A DNA stretch of 38,233 bases, from contig SLQV01000002.1 in the NCBI GenBank assembly GCA_007131285.1, positions 1 through 38,233 of the forward strand, in the 5' to 3' direction. Positions 1-7,786 of the stretch are shown here, piece after piece. Under the pieces are notes generated by a model. It saw only the letters and a program-made list of their open reading frames with translations. It ran no database searches and had not been told where the DNA came from. How positions within the stretch are numbered: position 1 is the stretch's first letter; each line of letters opens with the position of its first letter. A program made the position numbers and the translations under genes. Source of the DNA: Myxococcales bacterium. Lineage in GTDB: Bacteria; Myxococcota_A; Polyangia; Polyangiales; SLQV01.

Positions 1-63
1 AATGCGCGCCAAAATATTTCACGTGAACTGGGAATATGTGCCGCGGTATCCGAAGCGGATTAA
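1..63 (+). CDS. tssB: Probable C-terminal end of T6SS sheath protein TssB (partial)
   Basis: An open frame enters from the left edge and ends at TAA 61-63. It encodes only the last 20 residues, NARQNISRELGICAAVSEAD. The call rests mainly on position: in type VI loci the small sheath subunit gene tssB normally lies immediately upstream of tssC, and the tail reads like a TssB C-terminus (a charged helix ending in a short acidic tail). TssB would co-polymerise with TssC into the contractile sheath. The fragment is too short to identify on sequence alone. Confidence 0.45.
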   Translation, partial: NARQNISRELGICAAVSEAD

Positions 64-114
64 GCGGCCTAATGGTGGCACACGTCAACATATAAACAAT
101 CGTAATATAGGCAA

Positions 115-1617
115 ATGTCTAAGGGAGACTATGTGGAAGCTCAAGTAATTGAACGTGAATCTAGAGAGAGTGACGTGTCGTCCTGCGACGCGGTTCTTGA
201 AGCGGTGTTGTTAGAGACTCGTCTGGTGCCAAGCGACGAAGGTTATGCACTAGCCCGGCAGGGTGTGGAAGCGTTTGTCGCCGAGCTCATTGCCACCGAA
301 GCAGGCCCTAGTTCGGTCGATAAGGCGATGGTCGATGCCATGATCAGTGAAGTCGACCGCAAGCTCTCTCTCCAACTTAACGCCATCCTGCATGCGCCGG
401 AGTTTCAAGCGTGCGAATCATCCTGGCGGGGGCTCAAGTTTCTCGTGGACCGCATTGATTTCCGTCAAAACGTCCGCCTCGAAATATTGCCCTGTACGAA
501 GCAGGAGTTGCTGGAGGATTTCGAGGATAAGCCGGAAGTGCCTAAAACAGGACTATATAGGCATGTGTATTCCGCAGAGTACGGCACCTTTGGCGGCGCC
601 CCTTATGGATTGCTGGTATCTGATTTTGACTTTGGTCCTGGACCGCAAGATATTGCGCTGCTTCAGGGTATTGCTTCGGTATCGGCGATGGCGCATGCGC
701 CCTTCGTTGCGAACGCTGGTCCCGAGTTCTTTGGTGTGGACAGCATGACGGAAGTGCCGCGACTCAAGGACCTCGACTCGCTCTTTGATGGTCCTCAGTA
801 TGCGCGTTGGCGTGGATTTCGTGAGTCCGAAGACGCACGGTACGTGGGCCTATGCATGCCACGTTTTCTGCTCAGAGTGCCTTACGGCGAACACACCGTG
901 CCGGTGGCAAGCTTTCATTTCGAAGAGCAGGCCGCGGGAAAGCATGAGGCTTACTTGTGGGGCGCCGCGTCGCTAGCTTTCGCGACCCGCGTCACCGAGA
1001 GCTTTGCGAAGTACCGTTGGTGTCCCAACATTATCGGACCCCAGGCGGGTGGATCAGTCGATGGAATGGCGCTGCATACCTACGAAGCGATGGGCGAAGT
1101 ACAGTCAAAGATACCGACAGAGATTCAGTTAACCGAGCGCCGTGAATTCGAGCTCTCCGAGCAAGGGTTTATCGGACTCGTTCATCGCAAAGGCAGTGAT
1201 AATGCGGCGTTTTTTAGCGCCAATTCCTGTCTTAAGGCGAAGGTGTTCGCTAATACGGAGGCCGGTAAAGCCGCGGAAACGAACTATCGTCTCGGCACAC
1301 AGCTTCCCTATACATTTATCGTCACGCGTCTTGCCCACTACATCAAGGTTCTGCAGCGAGAACAGATCGGTGCCTGGAAAGAAAAGGCTGATCTGCAGCG
1401 CGAACTCAATAAGTGGATCTCCCAGTATGTTGTCGATATGGACAACCCCGCAGCTGAGGTTCGGTCTCGTAAGCCGCTGCGTGAGGCGGCCGTTACCGTC
1501 AACGATATCCCGGGGCAGCCGGGGTGGTACCGCTGCGGTTTAGAGGTGAGGCCGCACTTCAAGTACATGGGGGCGGCTTTCACCCTCTCTCTCGTCGGTC
1601 GCTTAGATAAAAACTAG
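115..1617 (+). CDS. tssC: T6SS contractile sheath large subunit TssC (VipB/EvpB family)
   Basis: This 500-residue protein has the usual TssC length and is collinear with the family. It has an acidic, variable N-terminus, then SSWRGLKFLVDR (about residues 101-112), then PFVANAGPEFFG and WCPNIIGPQAGG (around 302). The C-terminal region contains LPYTFIVTRLAHYIKVLQRE, and the end (GLEVRPHFKYMGAAFTLSLVGRL) matches the gpW/sheath C-terminal domain. TssC pairs with TssB to build the cytoplasmic contractile sheath that propels the Hcp tube. ATG 115 is taken as the start and has only a weak Shine-Dalgarno. An in-frame GTG at 133 has AAGGGAG (121-127) correctly spaced upstream and may be the true start, which would remove six residues. 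It is the second gene of the T6SS run. Confidence 0.95.
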   Translation: MSKGDYVEAQVIERESRESDVSSCDAVLEAVLLETRLVPSDEGYALARQGVEAFVAELIATEAGPSSVDKAMVDAMISEVDRKLSLQLNAILHAPEFQACESSWRGLKFLVDRIDFRQNVRLEILPCTKQELLEDFEDKPEVPKTGLYRHVYSAEYGTFGGAPYGLLVSDFDFGPGPQDIALLQGIASVSAMAHAPFVANAGPEFFGVDSMTEVPRLKDLDSLFDGPQYARWRGFRESEDARYVGLCMPRFLLRVPYGEHTVPVASFHFEEQAAGKHEAYLWGAASLAFATRVTESFAKYRWCPNIIGPQAGGSVDGMALHTYEAMGEVQSKIPTEIQLTERREFELSEQGFIGLVHRKGSDNAAFFSANSCLKAKVFANTEAGKAAETNYRLGTQLPYTFIVTRLAHYIKVLQREQIGAWKEKADLQRELNKWISQYVVDMDNPAAEVRSRKPLREAAVTVNDIPGQPGWYRCGLEVRPHFKYMGAAFTLSLVGRLDKN

Positions 1618-1653
1618 CTTGGTGTGAAGCCCCCCATAGGTCTGGTGGACGGT

Positions 1654-1685
1654 GCGAGCTGCAGGGCGAGCTGCAGGGCGAACTG
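1654..1685 (+). repeat. Short tandem repeat, 12-bp unit, about 2.5 copies
   Basis: The unit GCGAGCTGCAGG occurs twice head-to-tail (1654-1665 and 1666-1677). A third, partial unit with one change (GCGAACTG) follows. The repeat lies in the 304-bp gap between tssC and hcp. The rest of that gap shows no convincing + strand gene. No function is evident. Confidence 0.7.
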
Positions 1686-1921
1686 TCCACTTAATCACGA
1701 GCGATAAGGCTTCAAGTCTGCGGGTACAGTCTGCGCCCTCGATGGAGCCACTCAAGATCAGGCTGGTGGGGCGGTAGGGCGCCGAAAAGTGACGCCAAGC
1801 ATGCAACTGCAACGGGCCTTGCCCGAGTCGATAGGCGAGAGGCTCAGCGAGTATTTTGCGAAAGAGGCTGCGACGTGTTGTCCACAACGGTTCGCGATGT
1901 ACCACAGGAAAGGATAAGAAG

Positions 1922-2416
1922 ATGGCACAAATTTCGACATTTTTATTTCTGAAGTCGGGGGGCTCAGACGTCAAGGGCGAGTCAAGCATGGGGCAGATTG
2001 CCGGGGTAGACGTCAGCGCGGCCATTGAATGTCTGGCCTACGACGAGGCCGTATCGGTGGGCTATGAGCCGCGTTCGGGCAGGCCTACTGGTGACCGCAG
2101 CTATGAGCCTATACGCATTGTTAAGTGGGTAGACCGCTCTTCGCCGGAGCTTGCGCTGTCGGCGACACAATCCAAGGCGTGCACCGCTGAGTTCAAGTTC
2201 TTTCGGCCGTCGGACGTGGACGCTGGCTTGGAGCACTTTTTTACGGTAACGGCCGATGAAGCCAGGGTGCAGCGCATCCGTCGCTACCAAGTCGAGGGAG
2301 ACCAAGCCGCGCCTGCGAAGGAGGAGATTGAGTTCGTGTTCGGCAAGATCACTTGGAAGCATGAGACGGAGAATACGGAGCATGAGGATTCCTGGAAGAA
2401 TCGGAGCGCGGGCTAG
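1922..2416 (+). CDS. hcp: T6SS inner tube protein Hcp (TssD)
   Basis: This 164-residue protein has normal Hcp length. It starts MAQISTFLFLK and keeps the family layout: a GESSMGQIAGVDV segment, the EPIRIVKWVDRSSPEL strand pair (substituting for the usual HxPxxITKxxDxSSP), EFKFFRP, and the C-terminal FVFGKITW followed by HEDSW. Hcp forms hexameric rings that stack into the tube inside the TssBC sheath, and it is secreted. ATG 1922 is preceded by AGGAAAGGATAAGA, a good ribosome site, which argues against the longer frame opening at 1856. It sits 304 bp after tssC with its own leader and 3 bp before tssE. Confidence 0.93.
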   Translation: MAQISTFLFLKSGGSDVKGESSMGQIAGVDVSAAIECLAYDEAVSVGYEPRSGRPTGDRSYEPIRIVKWVDRSSPELALSATQSKACTAEFKFFRPSDVDAGLEHFFTVTADEARVQRIRRYQVEGDQAAPAKEEIEFVFGKITWKHETENTEHEDSWKNRSAG

Positions 2417-2419
2417 CCC

Positions 2420-2833
2420 GTGTTCCGATGCGTTCCGTCTCGCGAGGGTCACCGTGGCCTCTTAGAACGGCTGATAGCAGGACAACGCGAAGGCGGTGAT
2501 ATTTCTGCTTCAATTCTGGCACATTTACAGGCGCTTTTGGCGACACGGGCCGGTGCTCTGCCGCTCCACGCCGACTACGGTTTGCCGGACCTGACCGATG
2601 CGTTGTTGCAAGTGCCTGAGAACGGTCTTGCCACTGTGGAAGCCGCTATCGAAGCGACAATCCGTCATCATGAGCCCCGTTTGACGCATGTGTTCGTGCG
2701 CTGTATCGGGTTGCGCCCCGGAAGCATTCTAGCGTTCGAAATAGAAGGGCGTTTGGCTTCAGATCCGCGCCGCAGTGTTCGTTGTCATACGCTCTTAGGG
2801 CCTGCCGGAGAGGTGCAGATTAGCAGCAGCTAG
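2420..2833 (+). CDS. tssE: T6SS baseplate protein TssE (gp25-like)
   Basis: This 137-residue protein of the gp25/GPW family is a T6SS baseplate wedge component that starts sheath polymerisation. The diagnostic motif DYGLPDLTD lies at residues 52-60, preceded by the helix SILAHLQALLATRAG. Family members usually show a leading LFDRL-like motif, seen here as LLERL. Translation starts at GTG 2420, three bases after the hcp stop, so it is probably coupled to hcp. The stop at 2831-2833 is followed by a 282-bp gap before tssF. That gap holds a decayed miniature element and is an unusual break in an otherwise tight tssE-F-G run. Confidence 0.92.
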   Translation: MFRCVPSREGHRGLLERLIAGQREGGDISASILAHLQALLATRAGALPLHADYGLPDLTDALLQVPENGLATVEAAIEATIRHHEPRLTHVFVRCIGLRPGSILAFEIEGRLASDPRRSVRCHTLLGPAGEVQISSS

Positions 2834-2906
2834 GTGACCGCTATTGAGCACACACATCGTGTGTCGCGAACGGCCCGACGGTATCCAAGCACGCAGCGCG
2901 TGTTGA

Positions 2907-3021
2907 GGCCCCGCGCGCAACGTTGGGCCACCTTGCTGAAATGCCGTGGGGAGCGTGTTCCGGGATTCACTCTCGAAAACTCGCGGGGCATGCGCGTCAA
3001 ATGTCCCCACTGAACAGTTAC
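2907..3021 (+). mobile_element. Decayed miniature element, copy A (IS66-like ends)
   Basis: The right half aligns by eye over about 75 bases with the intact copy at 21412-21568. They share TGGGGAG, GGGATTCACTC, a hairpin GGGGCAT/ATGTCCC, and the right end CTGAACAGTTAC at 3010-3021. The left half is diverged; weak similarity may extend back to the tssE stop. No flanking target duplication is visible, so the insertion is old. It separates tssE from tssF. Confidence 0.65.
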
Positions 3022-3115
3022 CGAAAGACACCGGGGAATGTGCCGCTGAAATCCCCGGGAGTGTTGCGCGCCAACACACGCCCGAATGATGTCCAGCCAA
3101 GTGAGGAGACGCACT

Positions 3116-4879
3116 GTGTTTAGTCAAAGGTTTCAGAGCGAGCTCGGCTTTCTGCGCGAGATGGGGCGTGAGTTTAGTGAGCACCATCCGGCTCTAGCGG
3201 GAGCGTTCTCCGAGCGGGGAGGTGACCCCGATGTCGAGCGGTTAATCGAAGGGTTCGCGTTCCTGACGGCGGATGTCAAGGCCCGGGCTGAAGATGCTCA
3301 CCCCTTTCTGATCGATGCACTTGCTGAGCTTGTCGCGCCCCAACTACTTCGGCCGCAGCCCGCCGCCACGCTTGTGGAGTTCTCACCAGACCTACGGCGC
3401 ATGCGGGGACGCTACACGCTGTCGGCAGGGACGCCACTCGGATCACGTGCGCGTCCTGAGACGGGTGTCCCCGGACGTTGCATCTTCCGGACAAGTGAAT
3501 CGGTTGAGCTTCGGCCATTGGCCTGCGAAAGCGCTTGCCTCGAACAGAGCTCCCCCGAGATATCGACGATTCGTTTGCGGATGCGGCGCGCGCAGAATGT
3601 GACACCGGAGGCACTCGCAGGCTCTGTCACCCTCCACATTGCAGCATCGTGGGCGAGTGCCTCGGCGCTGGCGCTTTGGTTCGCTCGCCATTGGATGTCG
3701 ACCACGCTGCGCCTTTCAGACGGTCGCGCACGGGCGCTTGGTGCGCGTGCCACGACGCTTCTTGCTGCACAGGAATCGGGTTCCGTATTTCCTTGGCCAG
3801 CGCGTGTTCCCGACGGTGCACGGCGGCTGCAAGAGTATTTTTCGCTACCCGAAAGTCACTTAGGCGTCCGCGTTGACGGACTCGAGGCGGCCGCCGCTTC
3901 CATAGATGACCAATTCGTTCTGGAGTTTCGCTTCGAAGGAGCGCCCGCGTTGCCTGAATCCCTGCCTAGCGACGCCTTTCGCTTGCATGTTGTGCCGGCT
4001 GTCAATGTCTTTGTCTCAAGCGGCGAGCCGCTGCCGATTGGTGACGGGCGGCTTGAGTACCGGGTGCAAGCGGCGGGGGTGCCATTGCAAGGGAGCGAAG
4101 TCCTCGAGGTTAAGTCAGCCCAGGTGTCTGAGGGCGGCGTGAGTGCGGGTGCTCGCCGACGCGTGCGGAGTCTTGAGGTCTTCGGGGCGCCCGACCCTGG
4201 TCCCGCGGCTACAAGTGCAACCTCGAGTTATCGGTTACGTCGTAGCCGTTCGCCGGTTGACGGCGCTCTCGATACTTACATTACGCCGCTGGCGGGAGCA
4301 GAGCCGTTTTCGGCGGATGCCGTCCTGTCTACGGAGTTGCTCTGCACGCAGCGCCGCATCCCTGTGGGGCTGCGGGTGGGCGACGTCTGCGAAGCTATCG
4401 AAGGGTCTCCTGCAGGCCTCACGTTCCGCAATATCTCGCCGGTCAGTTGTCCGTTGACACCGCCGCTAGGCGAGGAGCGCCTTTGGCGTTTGCTGCGGCA
4501 GGTGACTAAGGGAAGTCAGGGAGTCAACAGTGCAAACGCGCTCCGAGCATTGCTGAGGGATCTCAATCTGCAGAGGGGGCAGGACCTGAGCGCGAGTGCG
4601 GTCAATGACCGCCGCATCGAGGCGATTCGTTCGCTTGAACGACGCGCAGCGATGTTTCCCTGTCGCGGATTTCCGCTAAGGGGGGTCGAAACCGTCATTA
4701 CGCTTGACCTCGACGGCTTTTCTGGAGTTGGAGATGCGTATTTATTCGGTGCTGCCCTGGACGTGCTGCTGAGTGCTCAGTTGCCACTCAATGCGGTTCA
4801 TCGACTACGAATCATGCTGTACCCAGAGCAGGGTACCTTCGTGTGGCAACCCCGTAGCGGTTTTGAGGTGGTCCGATGA
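3116..4879 (+). CDS. tssF: T6SS baseplate protein TssF
   Basis: This 587-residue protein of the TssF/VasA family (usual length about 580-620) is a wedge component that, with TssG and TssE, forms the T6SS baseplate. The N-terminus MFSQRFQSELGFLREMGREF followed by HPALAG (residues 24-29) is typical. Further matches are LIEGFAFLTADVKARAEDA and LAELVAPQLLRPQPAATLVEF. GTG 3116 is chosen over ATG 3086 because GAGGAG (3103-3108) lies 7 bases upstream and the product then aligns with the family start. The 3' end overlaps tssG by four bases (ATGA), implying translational coupling. Confidence 0.93.
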   Translation: MFSQRFQSELGFLREMGREFSEHHPALAGAFSERGGDPDVERLIEGFAFLTADVKARAEDAHPFLIDALAELVAPQLLRPQPAATLVEFSPDLRRMRGRYTLSAGTPLGSRARPETGVPGRCIFRTSESVELRPLACESACLEQSSPEISTIRLRMRRAQNVTPEALAGSVTLHIAASWASASALALWFARHWMSTTLRLSDGRARALGARATTLLAAQESGSVFPWPARVPDGARRLQEYFSLPESHLGVRVDGLEAAAASIDDQFVLEFRFEGAPALPESLPSDAFRLHVVPAVNVFVSSGEPLPIGDGRLEYRVQAAGVPLQGSEVLEVKSAQVSEGGVSAGARRRVRSLEVFGAPDPGPAATSATSSYRLRRSRSPVDGALDTYITPLAGAEPFSADAVLSTELLCTQRRIPVGLRVGDVCEAIEGSPAGLTFRNISPVSCPLTPPLGEERLWRLLRQVTKGSQGVNSANALRALLRDLNLQRGQDLSASAVNDRRIEAIRSLERRAAMFPCRGFPLRGVETVITLDLDGFSGVGDAYLFGAALDVLLSAQLPLNAVHRLRIMLYPEQGTFVWQPRSGFEVVR

Positions 4880-5931
4880 TGTCGCGCGCCGTGGCGTCGT
4901 ACCTAAACGGGGAAGCGCGGACGCCGCTGAGCGGGACAACGAGAGACTCTGAAGGGCTACCATCGATTGATATGCCCTTCATGGCGCTGGTCGCGGCGCT
5001 GGAACGGTACAGTGGCGGTCTGCTAGTGGGGGAGGCGGCGCGACCGTTAGCTGAGCGGATTCGGTTTCTGCCTTCGCCGGAACTGAGCTTTGCGCCCCGT
5101 GATGTATTGGCGCTGCGCGAAGCAAACGGGCGTCTTGAGGTGACGACGGCATTCCTGAGTCTCGGTGGAGCAGAAGGTCCCCTGCCACCCTATCTCGCTG
5201 AAGAAATCTTATTCGATGCGCATCAAGAAGCGCGCGTAGCCCCACTTTTGGGCCTCTTTCACCATCGTCTCGTTTCACTGTTTGTGCTGCTTTGGCGTCA
5301 CGCGCTTCCAGAGCAGCTCGGCGCAGAAGTGTGGACACAACGGCTGCTTGGTCCGGCGCTGGGCGGCGCTGGCACCTCTCAGTCGCTAGCGGAACCGGCT
5401 TGGCGTCGGCTCATCGCTCCATGCCTAGTAGCCGGCACACGAAGCGCGCGCGATCTTAAAACGGCGCTTACGGTTTTAGTTAATCGTGCGGCCGACGAGG
5501 GATTTTCCAGCGGTGACGCTGGCGCAACTGGCCCGTCGGCGATCAGTTGTTCAAAACAGGTCACGTGTCCGCCGGTGATCAACGTCGAAGTGGTGTCACT
5601 GCAAGCGGTGACCTTGCCACTGGACGCAGCGGACCGTTTACGTCTCGGTGACACGTGTCACCGCTTGGGCGAGCGGGCGCTGCTCGGAGACCGCCTTGTA
5701 GATGTATCCGGGGGTATGTCTGTGCATATAGGTCCCGTTCCGCGTGCGTTGCACGCACGTTTCGCCGCCGGTGGTGATCTCGCTCCTTTATTTGCGGATA
5801 TCGCCGCGGCATTTGCAACACAAGGTCTTAGTCTAGCGTTTCACCTTCACATGGAAGCGGCGGGCCGAGTGACTGTACTGGGTGCGCAAGGTGCTCGATT
5901 GGGTCAGCAGACGTGGCTTGCAGCCGCCTAA
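4876..5931 (+). CDS. tssG: T6SS baseplate protein TssG
   Basis: This 351-residue protein of the TssG/VasB family is normal in length (about 330-360). Family landmarks are FMALVAALER near the N-terminus, IRFLPSPELSFAPRDV, the segment LSLGGAEGPLPPYLAEEI (TssG proteins usually read GLxGxxGPLPxHYTE here), then DFFHHRLVSLF-type sequence (LGLFHHRLVSLFVLLWR). TssG binds TssF and bridges the baseplate to the membrane complex. It starts at ATG 4876 overlapping the tssF stop. A tail rich in Gly/Ala follows a short insert around residues 210-235 that looks poorly conserved. Confidence 0.9.
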   Translation: MMSRAVASYLNGEARTPLSGTTRDSEGLPSIDMPFMALVAALERYSGGLLVGEAARPLAERIRFLPSPELSFAPRDVLALREANGRLEVTTAFLSLGGAEGPLPPYLAEEILFDAHQEARVAPLLGLFHHRLVSLFVLLWRHALPEQLGAEVWTQRLLGPALGGAGTSQSLAEPAWRRLIAPCLVAGTRSARDLKTALTVLVNRAADEGFSSGDAGATGPSAISCSKQVTCPPVINVEVVSLQAVTLPLDAADRLRLGDTCHRLGERALLGDRLVDVSGGMSVHIGPVPRALHARFAAGGDLAPLFADIAAAFATQGLSLAFHLHMEAAGRVTVLGAQGARLGQQTWLAAA

Positions 5932-6024
5932 ATGGGGTGTGCCCAACAATACCATTGGTCTCACGGGTGGGTTGGCCCGTGCGCTAGGTCTGCACACGCG
6001 AAGGAGCAGAAGTATGCTGTCGCC

Positions 6025-7032
6025 ATGAAATCGCGTTCAGGACGACCCCCCGTTGTGCCAAAGCTGTCTGCCAAGTACTGGCTAATGGGTGTCGCGTTTG
6101 CGCTACTTGACGCGTTGACCTTGGCGGCGTGTGCAGCGACGCCCCCGGTGTGTGGCTTGCGCATTTCAAAGGCGGAGCGCCGCACTCCACAGCCGGCACC
6201 TGCCGATTTGGCTGCTTTGTTGATTCGCGGTTTGCCGGAGGCGTTCTGGGAGACCGAAAAAAACGGACATAGGGCTCAACCCACCTCGGGCCGGCTTCGA
6301 GCCGTCGCGGCGTGTCGTGGCTGTGACGGTTCTGAGCTGCTCATCGAAGCATGGCGCGCGGCGGGTCATGGGGTCCGGATTTTGCCGACGCCACGGCTGA
6401 TGGGGCTCTCAGACATTGAGTCTCGTGTGCCTACTTGGTTGGTTGCCGTGGCCTATGCTGAGACGGATTCCGGATTTGCGCTGGCGGTGATGGGCAGGGT
6501 GCAGCGCCGCAGACGAAACTTGATTGCCGAGCACGTGAGTCACGTGGCTTTGCCCGGTCGGGCAAGGACGATTGCTGAAGGCTCGGTCGAAGGCCGACGC
6601 ATGTGGCAAATATCAGGGCCGGTGTGTGTTCAAGGAAAACCGTGTGTGCCTGCGACTGTGCTTCTAGCTGAGCCGGATGCAGGTCGACCAGCGAATCCGC
6701 CGTTTATGGTGCCACAGCTTTTAGAACCTGCGGCGTCACGGGTTGCTCCATTAATGCTGCTGACGCCGCACGTCTTGCGCGAAACGTTCGTCCTTGATGC
6801 GCTGCATACCGTTGACATCACGAAAGTGGTCACCCTGGAGCGCGACCGTCTGGTTCAGTCGGAAAGCATCAAGATCCTGCGCAAGTCGCCGGCGCTGGAT
6901 GCTGAGGAGCTCGTCTACCACGCGAGTCAGCGCCAGCCGCTCTTACCGGATGCTGGGGTAGTTCGTGGCGCCAAGCGTCCTCTCAAGGAGCGCGCTTTGC
7001 GTCGCTTCTACCACGGCGAAGCAGCTGACTAG
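6025..7032 (+). CDS. Lipoprotein of unknown function, last gene of the T6SS run
   Basis: I do not recognise the family. From ATG 6025 it encodes 335 residues: a basic N-region, a hydrophobic stretch (about residues 19-33) and a lipobox LAAC with Cys36 as the predicted lipidation site. Ala follows the Cys, consistent with outer-membrane sorting under the enteric rule. The mature part has two cysteine pairs, CRGC and CVQGKPC, which could form disulfides, and an Arg-rich C-terminus. It follows tssG directly on the same strand. A T6SS needs the outer-membrane lipoprotein TssJ, but TssJ is usually about half this size and I see no clear TssJ motif. The frame is open back to ATG 5932; AAGGAG at 6001-6006 is too distant to decide the start. 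Confidence 0.7.
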   Translation: MKSRSGRPPVVPKLSAKYWLMGVAFALLDALTLAACAATPPVCGLRISKAERRTPQPAPADLAALLIRGLPEAFWETEKNGHRAQPTSGRLRAVAACRGCDGSELLIEAWRAAGHGVRILPTPRLMGLSDIESRVPTWLVAVAYAETDSGFALAVMGRVQRRRRNLIAEHVSHVALPGRARTIAEGSVEGRRMWQISGPVCVQGKPCVPATVLLAEPDAGRPANPPFMVPQLLEPAASRVAPLMLLTPHVLRETFVLDALHTVDITKVVTLERDRLVQSESIKILRKSPALDAEELVYHASQRQPLLPDAGVVRGAKRPLKERALRRFYHGEAAD

Positions 7033-7490
7033 TGATTTAGATTTATTGCATGAACGGTGACAGTCTGCTCGTGATCGAAGCGCGCCCTTGCGTAGCCCGG
7101 TGGTCCGAACCCCCTTGGACGGGCATCGTTTGAGATTGCCCAGGGCTCCCTAGGGATACCGAATAGGTTCGTCTCAAGCTTTCCGTTGTTATTCTCATCA
7201 TGAAAGCATGCAACCGCGTAAATGCCCGTTGGCACGCCGTTAAATTCAATGATGGTTGCGGTGCTTTCCGCACGTGAGCGCCCACGTTTGAAGGCCTTGT
7301 TTACTTGCGACGGAAAGCCATCCTCCGAATCGAAGAGTAGGCAACGTACTTCGCCCATAGTGGTTCTTAGGCCGTTCACGACAATACGAATACGGTCGGT
7401 CGGTTCGGCAGAAGCGTATCCCGTACGTGTCGATAGGCCGATGCACAGGACGAGAGACGCAACCCAGCTAGCTAAGGAACGTGTGTGCAT
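7029..7490 (-). CDS. DUF2141 family secreted protein
   Basis: This 153-residue exported protein starts with a signal peptide (MHTRSLASWVASLVLCIGL..., predicted cleavage near ASA-EP). The rest is a single DUF2141 domain, with IRIVVNGLRTTMGEVRCLLFD, then VACFHDENNNGKLETN and FGIPREPWAISNDA, and a GPPGYARARF tail. The family is a small beta-sandwich of unknown function found in periplasmic or outer-membrane contexts. ATG 7490 is preferred to TTG 7526 because it places the signal peptide at the N-terminus. The gene converges on the lipoprotein gene; the two stop codons interlock in CTAG (7029-7032). Confidence 0.85.
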   Translation of the reverse strand: MHTRSLASWVASLVLCIGLSTRTGYASAEPTDRIRIVVNGLRTTMGEVRCLLFDSEDGFPSQVNKAFKRGRSRAESTATIIEFNGVPTGIYAVACFHDENNNGKLETNLFGIPREPWAISNDARPRGFGPPGYARARFDHEQTVTVHAINLNH

Positions 7491-7786
7491 TGAAGATGCG
7501 ATAGAGCGATAGATGGTCCCAAGCAAGGTAACCGGTCAGCGGGGCCAGGCGAGACGATACATCCCTTGGCTTTAGCGAGTGAAGTCCAGAAACATCTACA
7601 AAAAACCTGAAGCAGCGCGAGGTGTCCCCTCCGGCCCTCGCTCTTGCTTTCAGAGCTTTGGCTTTCTGGGCGGTCTTGGACGGCCGCCGAGCAAGCGCTG
7701 GCGAGCATTCCCTTGTTCTCCGTAGTGAGTGGGCAAGCGATGCGTCGCACGCAGCAGTGCGTAAACGAGCGTGAACGCCTTAGCCA

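Noticed and set aside
2795-3187. - strand frame of 130 codons across the tssE-tssF gap
   Set aside because: It overlaps the clear tssE and tssF genes and the decayed element; the product has no family resemblance.
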